64,000 nucleotides of DNA from Nitrososphaerota archaeon. GTDB taxonomy: Archaea; Thermoproteota; Nitrososphaeria; Nitrososphaerales; Gagatemarchaeaceae. Position numbers and translations under genes: made by a program. Shown here one piece after another: positions 1-8,603 of this stretch (within the stretch, counting starts at the first letter, position 1; every line of letters begins with the position of its first letter). Location: positions 1 to 64,000 of the forward strand of contig JAGWHB010000001.1 of NCBI GenBank assembly GCA_028867035.1, given 5' to 3'. The notes under the pieces were generated by a model. That model worked only from the letters and a program-made list of their open reading frames with translations, was not told the DNA's origin and searched no databases.

Positions 1-2
1 TG

Positions 3-101
3 TACGATTCTGCTTCGAAATCTTGGACCTTCAATAAAGAAGGACTCGCGCAGAAGTTTGAGAGGTTAATGGTGGAAATAAAGGCGGGGTCAGCCAGTTA
101 G
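3..101 (+). CDS. C-terminal end of an unidentified protein (5' end outside window)
   Basis: An open frame runs in from the left edge and stops with TAG at 99-101. The visible 32 residues begin YDSASKSWTFNKEGLAQ and end KAGSAS. The tail is charged and amphipathic and has no recognisable motif, so no function is offered. The stop lies only 2 nt from the stop of the convergent small gene at 104-226, the compact packing expected of real genes here. Confidence 0.5.
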   Translation, partial: YDSASKSWTFNKEGLAQKFERLMVEIKAGSAS

Positions 102-103
102 TT

Positions 104-226
104 CTAGCTGATTCCCCAGCCGCCTATGATTTCGAGCGGTCCGACCTTGAGGCCCAAGGACGCAAAAACAAGGCTTGCGCCACTCAGTGCCATCATTCCG
201 TAGCGGATTTTCTCGTCTAGAGTCAT
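104..226 (-). CDS. 40-aa single-span membrane protein
   Basis: The ATG is at 226 and the TAG at 104-106. The product has a charged start (MTLDEKIRYG), one hydrophobic stretch over about residues 11-26, and a GPLEIIGGWGIS tail. I believe similar 40-residue proteins occur in other thaumarchaea, but this is from memory and was not searched. It is convergent with the partial gene on its left. No function can be assigned; the topology suggests a small inner-membrane protein. Confidence 0.55.
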   Translation of the reverse strand: MTLDEKIRYGMMALSGASLVFASLGLKVGPLEIIGGWGIS

Positions 227-373
227 GTCGGCAACCTTTGGGTAACTGTTGTTTTTAAGACTGAGCCTATGCATGACGGTGGGCGTGCTAAGTTAAGCAA
301 AATCTAAGCTCCAAGCGCGCATTTGGAGAACTTTCTCCCCTAAGACTCCCTCTATGCCCGCCAACCCCTAAAT

Positions 374-1108
374 ATGAACCCAGGGGCTCGATTTCGACCA
401 GAGCTGGCCGCAAACCAGTGGGAGAAGCACCCCCACATCCCTGCCCGAAACCTCTTGGACAGAGTAGTCCTAGGCGGCAGCGACGGCGCCATAGAAGGAC
501 TGGCCATGACAACAGCGCTCAACGGAGCGGGACTGGGGTTCGGGACGATCGCTGTAGCAGGACTGGCTTTCGCCTTGGCCGGCGCCCTCTCCATGTTCTT
601 CAGCAACTATCTTTCTAGGAAATCAGAGCTGGAATCGCTAAGAATCGATATGACCAGGGAAAAGATGGAGATAGAGACGGAGCCCGAAGAGGAGAAGAGA
701 GAGATGGAAGACCTGCTGAAGAAGGACGGATACCATGAGCAGGAAGTCAAGGTGATCATGCAGCGACTGTCCAAGAACAAGGATCTGTGGCTCAAGGAGA
801 TGTTACGCCGTGAACTTCAGCTTAACATCGAAGACATCGAGTCCGATCAGTACACCCGGCCCATCGCGGCAGGGATAGCGTTCTTCCTCCTGTCACTCAT
901 GGCGGTCTCGCCCTATGCCTTCTCAATCCCCCGTGTGGACGCCCTGTCTGCCTCGGTTACTCTTTCTCTTGGCGCCTTGTTCGTTCTTGGTTCCAGAGTC
1001 TTCATACCGAGGAACTTCAGGCTGAAGGCAGGACTCGAATCTGCCCTGGTGGGTGCGGCCGCGGGTGGGCTGCTATTCGTCATTGGACTCCTGGTATCCA
1101 GGCTCTGA
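374..1108 (+). CDS. VIT1/CCC1-family metal (iron/manganese) transporter
   Basis: The 244-aa protein opens with LLDRVVLGGSDGAIEG, the first-helix signature of the vacuolar iron transporter family. Helix pairs flank a charged cytoplasmic segment (about residues 80-150, rich in E and K) that is the metal-binding domain in this family. Two to three further helices lie at the C-terminus. The family exports Fe2+/Mn2+ from the cytoplasm, usually by proton antiport. The gene stands alone, 39 nt before the SpoIIM-like gene. Family assignment is firm; the metal is not determined. Confidence 0.85.
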   Translation: MNPGARFRPELAANQWEKHPHIPARNLLDRVVLGGSDGAIEGLAMTTALNGAGLGFGTIAVAGLAFALAGALSMFFSNYLSRKSELESLRIDMTREKMEIETEPEEEKREMEDLLKKDGYHEQEVKVIMQRLSKNKDLWLKEMLRRELQLNIEDIESDQYTRPIAAGIAFFLLSLMAVSPYAFSIPRVDALSASVTLSLGALFVLGSRVFIPRNFRLKAGLESALVGAAAGGLLFVIGLLVSRL

Positions 1109-1147
1109 GGAAGTTCATTAATCAGAGGTGACGTACTAGCACCCAGA

Positions 1148-1786
1148 ATGTCAGAGCCAGAGCAAAGGGGGGTCGCGTCAGAGCTGCTCAGTCGCAGCCG
1201 TTTGACTCTGTTCTTCGTCGTGCTGCTGGTGGAGTTCGCGATATTCTTCGCCGGTCTCCTGACCCCCATCTCAGTCTCGACTCAGCAGACTCTCGCCAAC
1301 CAGACGAACACACAGTTCGCACCGATCAATTCTTCCACCCCGGTGCAGCTTGTGGTCTTCATATTCAGCCACAACCTGCCGATAGCACTGGCCGAGATGA
1401 TTCCCGTGCTGGGAGCTTTGTTGTTCGTCTTTTCCGTCTACAGCACCGGCCTCGTAGCCCAAGCGCTTGCTGTCTCTCAGGGCTTACCGGCTCAGTGGGG
1501 GGCCCTGATAATCGCCTTCCCCTACACCAGTGTGGAGCTCTCCGCCTATGCGGTGGCGGTCGGAGCCGGGGGGATGCTTGTCGTCGCGTGGCGGAGGAAG
1601 CGCCTTCGGCGCGAGGTCGAGGTGTTCGTCCTTGAATCACTATTGATCACGGCCATCCTCCTCGTAGCTGCCGCCATGGAAATGACGACCATCAGGGTCT
1701 CGCTTCTGTTTGGGTTCGCTCTCTGGCTGCCCACCGGGTTGGTCCTCGCGACCATAGTCATGAAGTCCTGGAGGAGAAAGGCGTGA
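1148..1786 (+). CDS. SpoIIM-like (DUF95) integral membrane protein
   Basis: The 212-aa product has about five hydrophobic segments. The middle part, from FIFSHNLPIALAEMIPVLG to FPYTSVELSAYA, matches the stage II sporulation protein M/DUF95 pattern, including the polar N in a helix and the conserved E before the last helices. Archaeal members have no known function. The stop overlaps the GTG start of the following HAD gene by 4 nt, so the two are probably co-transcribed. Confidence 0.65.
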   Translation: MSEPEQRGVASELLSRSRLTLFFVVLLVEFAIFFAGLLTPISVSTQQTLANQTNTQFAPINSSTPVQLVVFIFSHNLPIALAEMIPVLGALLFVFSVYSTGLVAQALAVSQGLPAQWGALIIAFPYTSVELSAYAVAVGAGGMLVVAWRRKRLRREVEVFVLESLLITAILLVAAAMEMTTIRVSLLFGFALWLPTGLVLATIVMKSWRRKA

Positions 1787-2450
1787 ATTACAAGTACCTG
1801 ACATTCGACTGCTACGGCACACTGATCGACTGGAGGAGCGGCATCGAAAGGGAGCTGATTGCGGCGCTCGGAGACTTGCGCATCGGGGGTCAGGACCTGC
1901 TGAAGGCTTACGTTTCGGCGGAACAGAAAGAAGAATCGACGTACAAGAAGTACAGGGAAGTGCTGCGGGGAGCGGCAGTCTCGCTTTCCTCGACCCTTGG
2001 GAAACGGTGGACGACGAGGCCGCAAGGAGGTTCGCGGGGTCGGTACCCAGATGGCCGCCGTTCGGTGACACTTCGAAGTTCCTGCAGGAGATGGGGTCCA
2101 GAGGATACAAGCGGTACATCCTGTCCAATGTGGACAATGACCTGCTGGAAGAGACGATAGGGAACAACGGGCTAGAGGTCGATGGGTTCGTGACCGCCGA
2201 GGAAGTAGGAAGCTACAAGCCAAGGACTGACCACTGGCTCGAGTTCCTCCGGAGGACCGGGGCGAGAAAGGATGAGGTACTCCACGTCGCGCAGAGCGTC
2301 TTTCACGACATCATGCCCACGCAGCAGCTCGGGATCGACTCGGTGTGGGTCAACAGGTACCAGGAACCACTCCCCGCGGACGCGTCCCCACTGATCATTT
2401 CAGACGGTCTCGACAGCCTCGCTACGACGTTGAAGTTGGAAGAGAGCTAG
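1783..2450 (+). pseudogene. HAD-superfamily hydrolase (2-haloacid dehalogenase-like), broken by a -1 frameshift
   Basis: Frame 1, from GTG 1783, encodes the HAD motif I (FDCYGTLIDW) and cap helices, then goes out of frame at the GGG run 1999-2001. The rest lies in the next frame: motif II (ILSNVDNDL), the motif III lysine (GSYKPRTDHW) and motif IV (HVAQSVFHDIMP). One extra G in that run gives an uninterrupted protein (...LGETVDDEAARRF...) of about 221 aa. All catalytic motifs are intact on both sides, so this is either a very recent mutation or a homopolymer sequencing error. The 3' end overlaps the convergent PLP-fold gene by 4 nt. Confidence 0.8.
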
Positions 2451-3886
2451 CTAGGGACGCTACGGCCCGCCCGCTCGAGCCTGCCCGCGATCCTAAGAAA
2501 ATCCGACCCTCTCCTCGTCAGTTCATAGGGTATCCTCTCTCTGCCCTTTGCCACGACCGAAACTCTTCTCCTGACCATCATGAGGTCCTCAAGCTCGGCG
2601 AGGTGCTGGTAGACGCTGGCCGTCGATAGTCTCTTTTCGGGGCCCAGCCTATTTCGAAGTTCGTAGCCGTAGCTCGGCCGGGTCTGGAGCAGATGGAGCA
2701 GGGCAAGCTTTGTCTGCCCTATCCGCGGGGTCGGCATCGCATATGGCTCTCCGAAGGCGACCCTCCTCGTCTCCCTCGCCAGCCGGGAGACCGCCTTGGT
2801 GTCCTTGAGCCCCGCTCCTGTGACCACGCAGACCACAGTCTCAGAGCGCCTGACGTACCCCCTCCGGACCGCTCCCGACAAGGCGGCGACGACAGAAGCG
2901 GATGAAGGCTCGGCGAATATCCCCTCAGTCCTGGCAAGGAGCGTGGTAGCATTGACCATGTCGGCAGTGGTCGTCTCGATGGTGGCCCCGCCCGATTCCT
3001 TCACTGCTTTGGCTGCTTCGTCCCTGAAGAAAGGCTCGGACTCTTCGAGCTCCGCCAGGGGCACCTGCGCTGCCTGCACAGACGCTCTGCCTCCCGCCGC
3101 TTTCGTCACGTTCTTTCCGACCTGGACGGCTAGGAGCCTGCATTCGGAAGCGTCGGCAAGTCCCGCCCTGCGCAGCTGGGTGATGGACCGCCAGATCATG
3201 CTGAGGTGACCTCCCGTGCCGACAGGCACGACGATGGCGTCGGGTGCCTTCCAGCCCAGCTCCTGCACAACCTCGAAACCGGTGGTCTTCTCGCCTTCGA
3301 GCAGGTAGGGATTCGCAGCGCTCACCCAGAGGCGGTTGGCGTCCCGCCGCCTGGCCGCCGGACCCGACGACGCTTCGACTTCCGCACCATAGGCCAGCAT
3401 CTGGTACAGCTTACCCTGGTCGGTATTGGGATTGACCCTGATTCTGGCCCTGATGCCCGCCTTGGCGCAATAGGCGGCGAGCGACGCACCCAGGTTCCCC
3501 GTGGTGACGCAGGTGCACTCCTTGGCTCTGCGTTCCTTTGCCAGGCTCAGGAGGACGGTGGAGCCCCGGTCCATGAACGAGCCGGTCGGGTTGCGGCTTT
3601 CGTCTTTGATGAGCAGGTTCGAAAGACCCAACTCGTCTCCTAGCCTCTCCGCGCGCAGGAGGGGCGTGCCTCCCTCCCCAAGTGTCACAGATTCCCCGAA
3701 GGCGGCATCGGGGAGGAAAGCCCGGTACCTCCATACCCCGGGTGGGAGGTCGTCGAGTTCGCCCCTCGAGACTGAGGGGCCAGCTCCGTCAGCCAGTAGT
3801 ACCGCGGCGCCGCATCTTCCGCACAGGGGGTCAAGGGCGTCAGTCTCCGTTATGTTAGAACACTTTACGCATCTGAACGGTTGCAA
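2447..3886 (-). CDS. Threonine-synthase-like PLP-fold protein fused to a PadR-type winged helix; PLP lysine missing
   Basis: Residues 1-35 form a zinc-ribbon-like start (CVKC...CGRC). Residues 50-375 follow the threonine synthase fold (GGTPLLRAERLG, KDESRNPTGSF, TTGNLGASLAAY, VPVGTGGHLSMIW). Residues 387-479 are a PadR-like winged helix (QTRPSYGYELRNRL...STASVYQHLAELE). In active threonine synthases the motif is NPTGSFKDRG and its lysine holds PLP; here the codon is ATG, giving SFMDRG with Met105. The GTGG phosphate loop is kept. I infer a non-catalytic or altered sensor domain joined to a DNA-binding domain, comparable in logic to MocR regulators. The TTG start at 3886 sits about 27 nt after a TATA box (leaderless). 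Confidence 0.8.
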   Translation of the reverse strand: MQPFRCVKCSNITETDALDPLCGRCGAAVLLADGAGPSVSRGELDDLPPGVWRYRAFLPDAAFGESVTLGEGGTPLLRAERLGDELGLSNLLIKDESRNPTGSFMDRGSTVLLSLAKERRAKECTCVTTGNLGASLAAYCAKAGIRARIRVNPNTDQGKLYQMLAYGAEVEASSGPAARRRDANRLWVSAANPYLLEGEKTTGFEVVQELGWKAPDAIVVPVGTGGHLSMIWRSITQLRRAGLADASECRLLAVQVGKNVTKAAGGRASVQAAQVPLAELEESEPFFRDEAAKAVKESGGATIETTTADMVNATTLLARTEGIFAEPSSASVVAALSGAVRRGYVRRSETVVCVVTGAGLKDTKAVSRLARETRRVAFGEPYAMPTPRIGQTKLALLHLLQTRPSYGYELRNRLGPEKRLSTASVYQHLAELEDLMMVRRRVSVVAKGRERIPYELTRRGSDFLRIAGRLERAGRSVPS

Positions 3887-3906
3887 GGACTGTGGAATCA
3901 GGCCGG

Positions 3907-3936
3907 TGGCTGATATATAGGTTAGAGCTTATATGT
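3907..3936. promoter_or_regulatory. Divergent TATA promoters for the PLP-fold/PadR gene and the ECF S-component gene
   Basis: CTATATATC (read on the minus strand, about 3912-3920) lies about 26 nt before the TTG at 3886. GCTTATATG (plus strand, about 3926-3934) lies about 28 nt before the TTG at 3962. Both spacings fit archaeal leaderless promoters. A PadR-type regulator often controls its own intergenic region, so this is where its operator should be sought. Confidence 0.6.
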
Positions 3937-3961
3937 CTACATCCCCGGCTAGGCTCAGACT

Positions 3962-4711
3962 TTGAACACCCGAGAGGTGGCAGGGGCGACCATCTTCACC
4001 GCGTTCGTATTCGCAGTGACCTTCTCCTTCGCAGCCACCACGTCCACCGGTGGTTACTTCGACGTGGGCGAGATCATGGTCTACATAACAGCGCTCGTCA
4101 TGGGGCCATACGTCGGGGCCTTCGCCGGGGGAGTCGGTTCCGCGCTTTCAGATGCGCTCCTTGCGCCGCAGTTCGCTCCGGGCACTCTGGTCATAAAGGG
4201 GGCAGAGGGTTTCATCGTCGGGTACCTTGGCCGGAGAGGGTTCAACAAGCTTCCTGACTCGGTCCAGAGGAGGATGTGGGCCGTCCTCGGGACGATTGTT
4301 GCGCTCCTCGTGGCGGCGATAGGGATAGCCTTCTTCCCTGACTTGGCTCTGTCCCTCGGACAGCCCGGATTCACTCCCGTCGTGTCTACCGCAGATGTCC
4401 CACTGTCGGTGACAATCTGGGTGATTCTGGCCGCAGTCGCCTTCGCTGTGACTGCCTTCGTCAGCTCTAAGATCGGCCCGAATTACACCTGGGTGGCCTT
4501 GGCGATATTCGCCGGCGGGGCCGAGATGGTGGCTGGGTATTTCATCTACGAAACAGGTGTTCTCCAGCTCGGATTCGTGTCTCCGACGGCGGAGATACCT
4601 GTCAACATCCTCCAGGCGATTGCGGGATTGATTGTCGCACCTCCGGTGGCAGCTCGGGTTCGGAGGGCGTTCCTCAAGGGTTCCCCGGCTGTGGCTGGCA
4701 AGACGGGGTAA
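3962..4711 (+). CDS. ECF-transporter S-component-like membrane protein
   Basis: The 249-aa protein has six or more hydrophobic segments. The first third, with YFDVGEIMVYITALVMGPYVGAFAGGVGSALSD, resembles substrate-binding (S) components of energy-coupling-factor vitamin transporters, where this helix-loop-helix lies near the substrate site. These proteins bind a vitamin and associate with an EcfT/EcfAA' module, which is not in this window. Substrate is unknown. The TTG start follows a TATA box at leaderless distance. Confidence 0.65.
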   Translation: MNTREVAGATIFTAFVFAVTFSFAATTSTGGYFDVGEIMVYITALVMGPYVGAFAGGVGSALSDALLAPQFAPGTLVIKGAEGFIVGYLGRRGFNKLPDSVQRRMWAVLGTIVALLVAAIGIAFFPDLALSLGQPGFTPVVSTADVPLSVTIWVILAAVAFAVTAFVSSKIGPNYTWVALAIFAGGAEMVAGYFIYETGVLQLGFVSPTAEIPVNILQAIAGLIVAPPVAARVRRAFLKGSPAVAGKTG

Positions 4712-4741
4712 GGCTCTGCCCGCGAATTCTCGGGTGGGAGT

Positions 4742-5758
4742 ATGAGGCGTCTTCCTCTGGGCAAGATCCCAATCGGCGTCCTGGAATCGACGGTACTAGG
4801 CCTGACGGGGGCCAGGTCAGAAAGCGCAGTGACTCCGGCAAAGGCGGGCCTAGACTTCGGTGCGGTGAAACTCCCAGGGGGCTATTTGGTGGTGTCAGCC
4901 GACCCCATCACCGGGGTTTCGGAGGAAATCGGGAGGTACGCCGTGAAAGTGAGCGCAAACGACGTTGCCACGAGCGGGAACAGGCCGCAGTTCGCCGAGT
5001 CGGTCATCCTTCTGCCTGAGGGGTCGACCAGAACCGACCTGGAGAAGGTGGCTCGGCAGATACACGACGCCGCAATGGAATCCGGGATTACTATTCTGGG
5101 GGGGCACACCGAGGTGACCCCCGGACTGGGTCATCCCATAGTGGTCGTGACAGTGTTCAGCCTGGTCAAGGAGTTCATTACCTCAGGGGGGGCCCAGGAA
5201 GGGGACACCCTGATGATGACAAAGACGGCAGGGTTGGAGGGCACCGCCGAACTTGCGAGGGGATACGATTTCTCATCGAGCGGCGTGGACGCCCCCCTCT
5301 TGAAGAGGGCGAGGAAACTGATCGGACAGATTGACGTCACCGAGGAGGCCGTGCGCGCGTTCGAGACCCGGCAGGTTCACGCCATGCACGACTGCACTGA
5401 AGGAGGAGTACTCGGTGCTGTCTTCGAGATGTCGCTCGCTTCGGGCGTCGGATTCAGGCTGAACGAGGCCGCCGTCCCCGTGGCGCAGGAGACCAGGAAG
5501 ATTTGCAGCGAGCTTTCGATCGACCCTTTGCGGCTAATAGGCTCCGGGTCGCTACTCCTTGCTGTGGAAAAGGGTGCTGAAGATGATGTCAAGAGGGCTT
5601 TGCGCAGCACCTGCAGGGTCACGAAAATCGGGCAGTTCGTAAGGAGCCGGAGGGAAATCGTAACCAAGGACGGCGGAGTACGACTTGTGAAGGAAGCGCC
5701 AGAGGACGAGCTATGGCGAATGATCTCGAGGCGTGGCGGCGGCCGGCACCGGCTTTAG
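4742..5758 (+). CDS. HypE/AIR-synthase-related protein
   Basis: The 338-aa product has the two-domain layout of the PurM/HypE/SelD superfamily. An N-terminal ATP-binding half has VVSADPITG, AVKVSANDVATSGNRPQ and a glycine-rich ILGGHTEVTPGL segment; the C-terminal half has MHDCTEGGVLGAVFEM. No hydrogenase or other hyp genes lie nearby, so it is not assigned as HypE proper. Archaeal stand-alone members are annotated only as AIR-synthase-related. Its last 48 nt overlap the convergent topoisomerase gene. Confidence 0.75.
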   Translation: MRRLPLGKIPIGVLESTVLGLTGARSESAVTPAKAGLDFGAVKLPGGYLVVSADPITGVSEEIGRYAVKVSANDVATSGNRPQFAESVILLPEGSTRTDLEKVARQIHDAAMESGITILGGHTEVTPGLGHPIVVVTVFSLVKEFITSGGAQEGDTLMMTKTAGLEGTAELARGYDFSSSGVDAPLLKRARKLIGQIDVTEEAVRAFETRQVHAMHDCTEGGVLGAVFEMSLASGVGFRLNEAAVPVAQETRKICSELSIDPLRLIGSGSLLLAVEKGAEDDVKRALRSTCRVTKIGQFVRSRREIVTKDGGVRLVKEAPEDELWRMISRRGGGRHRL

Positions 5759-7291
5759 CCTCGGGACACCTCCCTGTTCCCACTTGGCAGAAGACTGCAG
5801 GACCCATGAGAACTTCCTCTGCAGAGATTTGCTGTAAACATTCGCCCAATCTAGGCCGACATAATCGCACCATGACTTGTAAAGCCGCGGGTCGATGTAG
5901 TTCTTCATCGAAGTGCTGAGGTTGTAGTTCTTGGTCCGGACGAAGAACTCCACCTCGCGCTTGAGTTTTGCGATCCGCTCTGGGTCCCCTTTGGCCTCCG
6001 CGGCCTGCAGCTTCTCGCGTTTCTTCCTCAGGGTCTCCTCCCAGGTCTTCGGAGGGGTGCGCTGGTGGTTGCAGAAGATGGCGGCCTGCAGGTTCGCCTC
6101 CTTCGCTTGATAGAGTTTGTCCAGGTCTTCCGCGTCCCGGAGGTCATTGGAGCTGAGGACCGCCTTTGCCGTCGCGGTGGCGTGGAAGGTCCTGAATACC
6201 TTCGCGGAGGCCCCCTTGACTATGGATGAGAGGTACTGGTTGACGAGGCCCGAGTTCACGTTGTGGAATATCTCCTCGTCCGGTCGCTTGCTTTTTGTGA
6301 ACTCCATAAGGTTCTTGGCCACCGAAGGCGACACGGTCTCTGCCTTCGCCCAGGCGACGCTGTCCTTGCCGAGGAAGTCGAACTCGGCACGGTTTCCTTC
6401 CAGCTTGACATGCTCGACCCTCAGAGTGCTGGCGCCCACCGTGTCAGCCTCGTCCTCGTCCTTCTCGTCTCCGACCCTCATCCCCATGGTGTCGATAAGG
6501 TAACACACCGTCGCAACCTGACGGACCTTTTCGTCCTTCGAGTCTAAGTCGCGGAGCACTTTGGCCCGGATCTTCTCAAGGTTCGACCCGACCTTAAGGG
6601 CCTTGTCGTATTTTGCCTTGCTCCTGGATTGTTGGATGGGAGTGCTTTCGTGCAGCCAGACGTACTTTTCCTTGTCGGTAAGCCTGTCCATCCACTTCGC
6701 CATCCACATCGAGTTCTGGTCATGGACGACCTCCTTCCAGTTTCCCGGAGGAACCGTGGCCTCCTTCCCCAGATTGAGGATGACTTCGGATGGGGAGACT
6801 CTCGGCTTCCATTTCCCCCTGAAGGGGTGTTGACCTCTACCCATGAAAAGCCCCGGCGGCTCGACCATCCAGTTGGCGATGTCTACCTCCTTCCCGTCGA
6901 GCATGGCCCTTCCGAACTTCGCCTTCAACTCCTCCCTCTGCTCCTTCCTAGAAGCGGCCAAGGACTTCTTCAGCTCCTTGGACATGGATTCCTTTGCCGC
7001 CTTCTCTCGGTCGACTTTGGCATCGAGCTCGGAGAAATCCACGTCCTCGAACTTCGCTCCTCGGCACCATGAGGGAAGTTGATCCGCAAAGTCGCCCATG
7101 AAATTCGAAGTGAACACCGGGTCCTGGACATAGGGCGTGTCCTTCTTCTTCGCCAGTTGGTATGCCATCTCCTCGGCCAGGGGCGAGAGTTTCACAGGTT
7201 TTCCTTTCACGGATATCGAAAGCCCGTCGGGTTCGTAGAGGGGTGGAAAGTTGACGCCGTTGTGGGAAAGCGTCTTCCAGTAGGCGCTCAT
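5711..7291 (-). CDS. topIB: DNA topoisomerase IB (eukaryote-type)
   Basis: The 526-aa protein aligns by eye with eukaryotic topoisomerase I. It has the N-terminal core (FPPLYEPDG, GDFADQLP, FMGRGQHPFRGKWKPR), the catalytic core (KYVWLHES, TVCYLIDTMGMRVG, FRTFHATATA) and the C-terminal NYIDPR motif, whose Tyr (about residue 465) forms the covalent DNA link. A charged linker (about 390-450) precedes it. It relaxes positive and negative supercoils. Among archaea this enzyme is a marker of Thaumarchaeota and relatives, so it is the strongest taxonomic clue here. A TATA box (about 7321-7329) lies about 30 nt upstream of the ATG. Confidence 0.95.
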   Translation of the reverse strand: MSAYWKTLSHNGVNFPPLYEPDGLSISVKGKPVKLSPLAEEMAYQLAKKKDTPYVQDPVFTSNFMGDFADQLPSWCRGAKFEDVDFSELDAKVDREKAAKESMSKELKKSLAASRKEQREELKAKFGRAMLDGKEVDIANWMVEPPGLFMGRGQHPFRGKWKPRVSPSEVILNLGKEATVPPGNWKEVVHDQNSMWMAKWMDRLTDKEKYVWLHESTPIQQSRSKAKYDKALKVGSNLEKIRAKVLRDLDSKDEKVRQVATVCYLIDTMGMRVGDEKDEDEADTVGASTLRVEHVKLEGNRAEFDFLGKDSVAWAKAETVSPSVAKNLMEFTKSKRPDEEIFHNVNSGLVNQYLSSIVKGASAKVFRTFHATATAKAVLSSNDLRDAEDLDKLYQAKEANLQAAIFCNHQRTPPKTWEETLRKKREKLQAAEAKGDPERIAKLKREVEFFVRTKNYNLSTSMKNYIDPRLYKSWCDYVGLDWANVYSKSLQRKFSWVLQSSAKWEQGGVPRLKPVPAAATPRDHSP

Positions 7292-7402
7292 GAATCGGTG
7301 TTACGGTCGCTTCGTCGCGTGTATTTAAAATCGATTTGGGAATCTGCCGCTTTCACCGGCGAGGGTTAAATACGTGGGAGAAGTCCGAAGCGCGATTCTT
7401 AG

Positions 7403-8128
7403 TTGTGGGTCGACTTTGAAAAGATGGAGAACGGGGCCCTGAAGCATCCCTCGATGGTGGTGGCGGTTTCCACTTCGATGCCTCAGTACCGGGCGTTATA
7501 CTCTCAGGCGAGGGAGCTTGGTGACTACATGCTGAGGAAGATGAGCTTCAAGAAGATAGGGACTGTCCGGGCCTCGGCCTTCCCTCCCGAAGTGCTGGTC
7601 AGGGAAGACGGGGTGTCGTCCCTCCCTGAGTGCAGTTTCTATCTGAACAGGGGCAAGAGTGACCTTGTGCTTTTTGCAGGAGACGCGAGCCCCATGGACG
7701 AGCAGCACGAGTTCGCCCAGTTCCTCCTGGGCAAGGCAGAGGCCATGGGCGTGAGGGAACTCTACTCCATAGGCGCGAGATGGGCGGAGAATCCTACCCC
7801 GCCCGAAGCCGAGCCGGAGGCGACGGGTTTCGCCACCGATGCCACGGGCGTGGCCAAACTGAAGAAGCACGGCGTGAGGGTGCTGGGGGAGGAGCCCGCA
7901 CCCTTCTTCGCGTCGATGGTCGTGGCGATGGCGAAGGACCACGGGATCAGAGGGTACAAGCTCTCGGTGGATCATGGGGAGCCGAGCCCCCACGTCCGAT
8001 CTGTGATCAAGCTCCTGGGAATCCTCAGCGGGATGGCCAGTTTCGAGGTCGACCTGGCGGAGCTCAAGGCGAAGGCGACCCCGGCCTCTCCGCCGAGGCA
8101 GACGGGCAACGGTTCGATATACCATTAG
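7403..8128 (+). CDS. PAC2-family proteasome assembly chaperone
   Basis: The 241-aa product begins near MVVAVSTSMPQYRALYSQARELGDYML and has LVLFAGDASPMDEQHEFAQFLL and the G(V)RELYSIGARWAE segment, typical of the PAC2/PbaB family (ATP-independent chaperones of 20S proteasome assembly). About 15 C-terminal residues are proline- and alanine-rich. The TTG start follows TTAAATA (7366-7372) at about 31 nt, a leaderless arrangement. A divergent TATA serves the topoisomerase gene. Confidence 0.85.
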   Translation: MWVDFEKMENGALKHPSMVVAVSTSMPQYRALYSQARELGDYMLRKMSFKKIGTVRASAFPPEVLVREDGVSSLPECSFYLNRGKSDLVLFAGDASPMDEQHEFAQFLLGKAEAMGVRELYSIGARWAENPTPPEAEPEATGFATDATGVAKLKKHGVRVLGEEPAPFFASMVVAMAKDHGIRGYKLSVDHGEPSPHVRSVIKLLGILSGMASFEVDLAELKAKATPASPPRQTGNGSIYH

Positions 8129-8134
8129 CCCGCG

Positions 8135-8587
8135 TCAGTCTGCGTTGACAGTCTCGGCTTCCTTGTCGAGGGCGTCGAGTTCCGGTCCGAAGCCCCATTC
8201 TCTCGCAAGGTCGTCCGCTTCGTGCTCCCTCTGCGACGACTCCTCGGGCTTGACATGCTCGTTGAGCCAGGCGTGGGCGAGCTCGTGGGCTATGACTGCC
8301 ATGACCGCGGGCTCAGAGAGGGCGCTGAGGAGAGGCAGGAAGAATGTGATGCTCTGCCGGGGACGGGAAAAGAAGAGGTACCGGACGCGGGAGTACTTGG
8401 TCAGACCGACCATGGTCTTGGTCAGACGTCCTGAAAGCAAAGCAGAGCGGACAGTCGTTATCTTCGGGGTGCCCGCGGGGGGCCTCTTCGTGGCCTCGGC
8501 GAAAAGCCGACGGAACGCGCGGTCCTTGGAGCGGAGGGTAAAGGGCCCTGCGATGATCCCCGACCCATTCTTGCCCAAGAGGTTCAC
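8135..8587 (-). CDS. Small zincin-type metallopeptidase-like protein
   Basis: The 150-aa protein carries HELAHAWLNEH, a perfect HExxH zinc motif in a hydrophobic helix. The downstream REHEADDLAREWGFGPE has the ExxxD-type third ligand seen in M48-like and SprT-like zincins. No transmembrane segment is evident. The start is GTG, 17 nt after the upstream membrane gene. Substrate is unknown. It is convergent with the PAC2 gene, 6 nt apart. Confidence 0.65.
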   Translation of the reverse strand: MNLLGKNGSGIIAGPFTLRSKDRAFRRLFAEATKRPPAGTPKITTVRSALLSGRLTKTMVGLTKYSRVRYLFFSRPRQSITFFLPLLSALSEPAVMAVIAHELAHAWLNEHVKPEESSQREHEADDLAREWGFGPELDALDKEAETVNAD

Positions 8588-8603
8588 CGGTTGAGTGGGC
8601 TCT

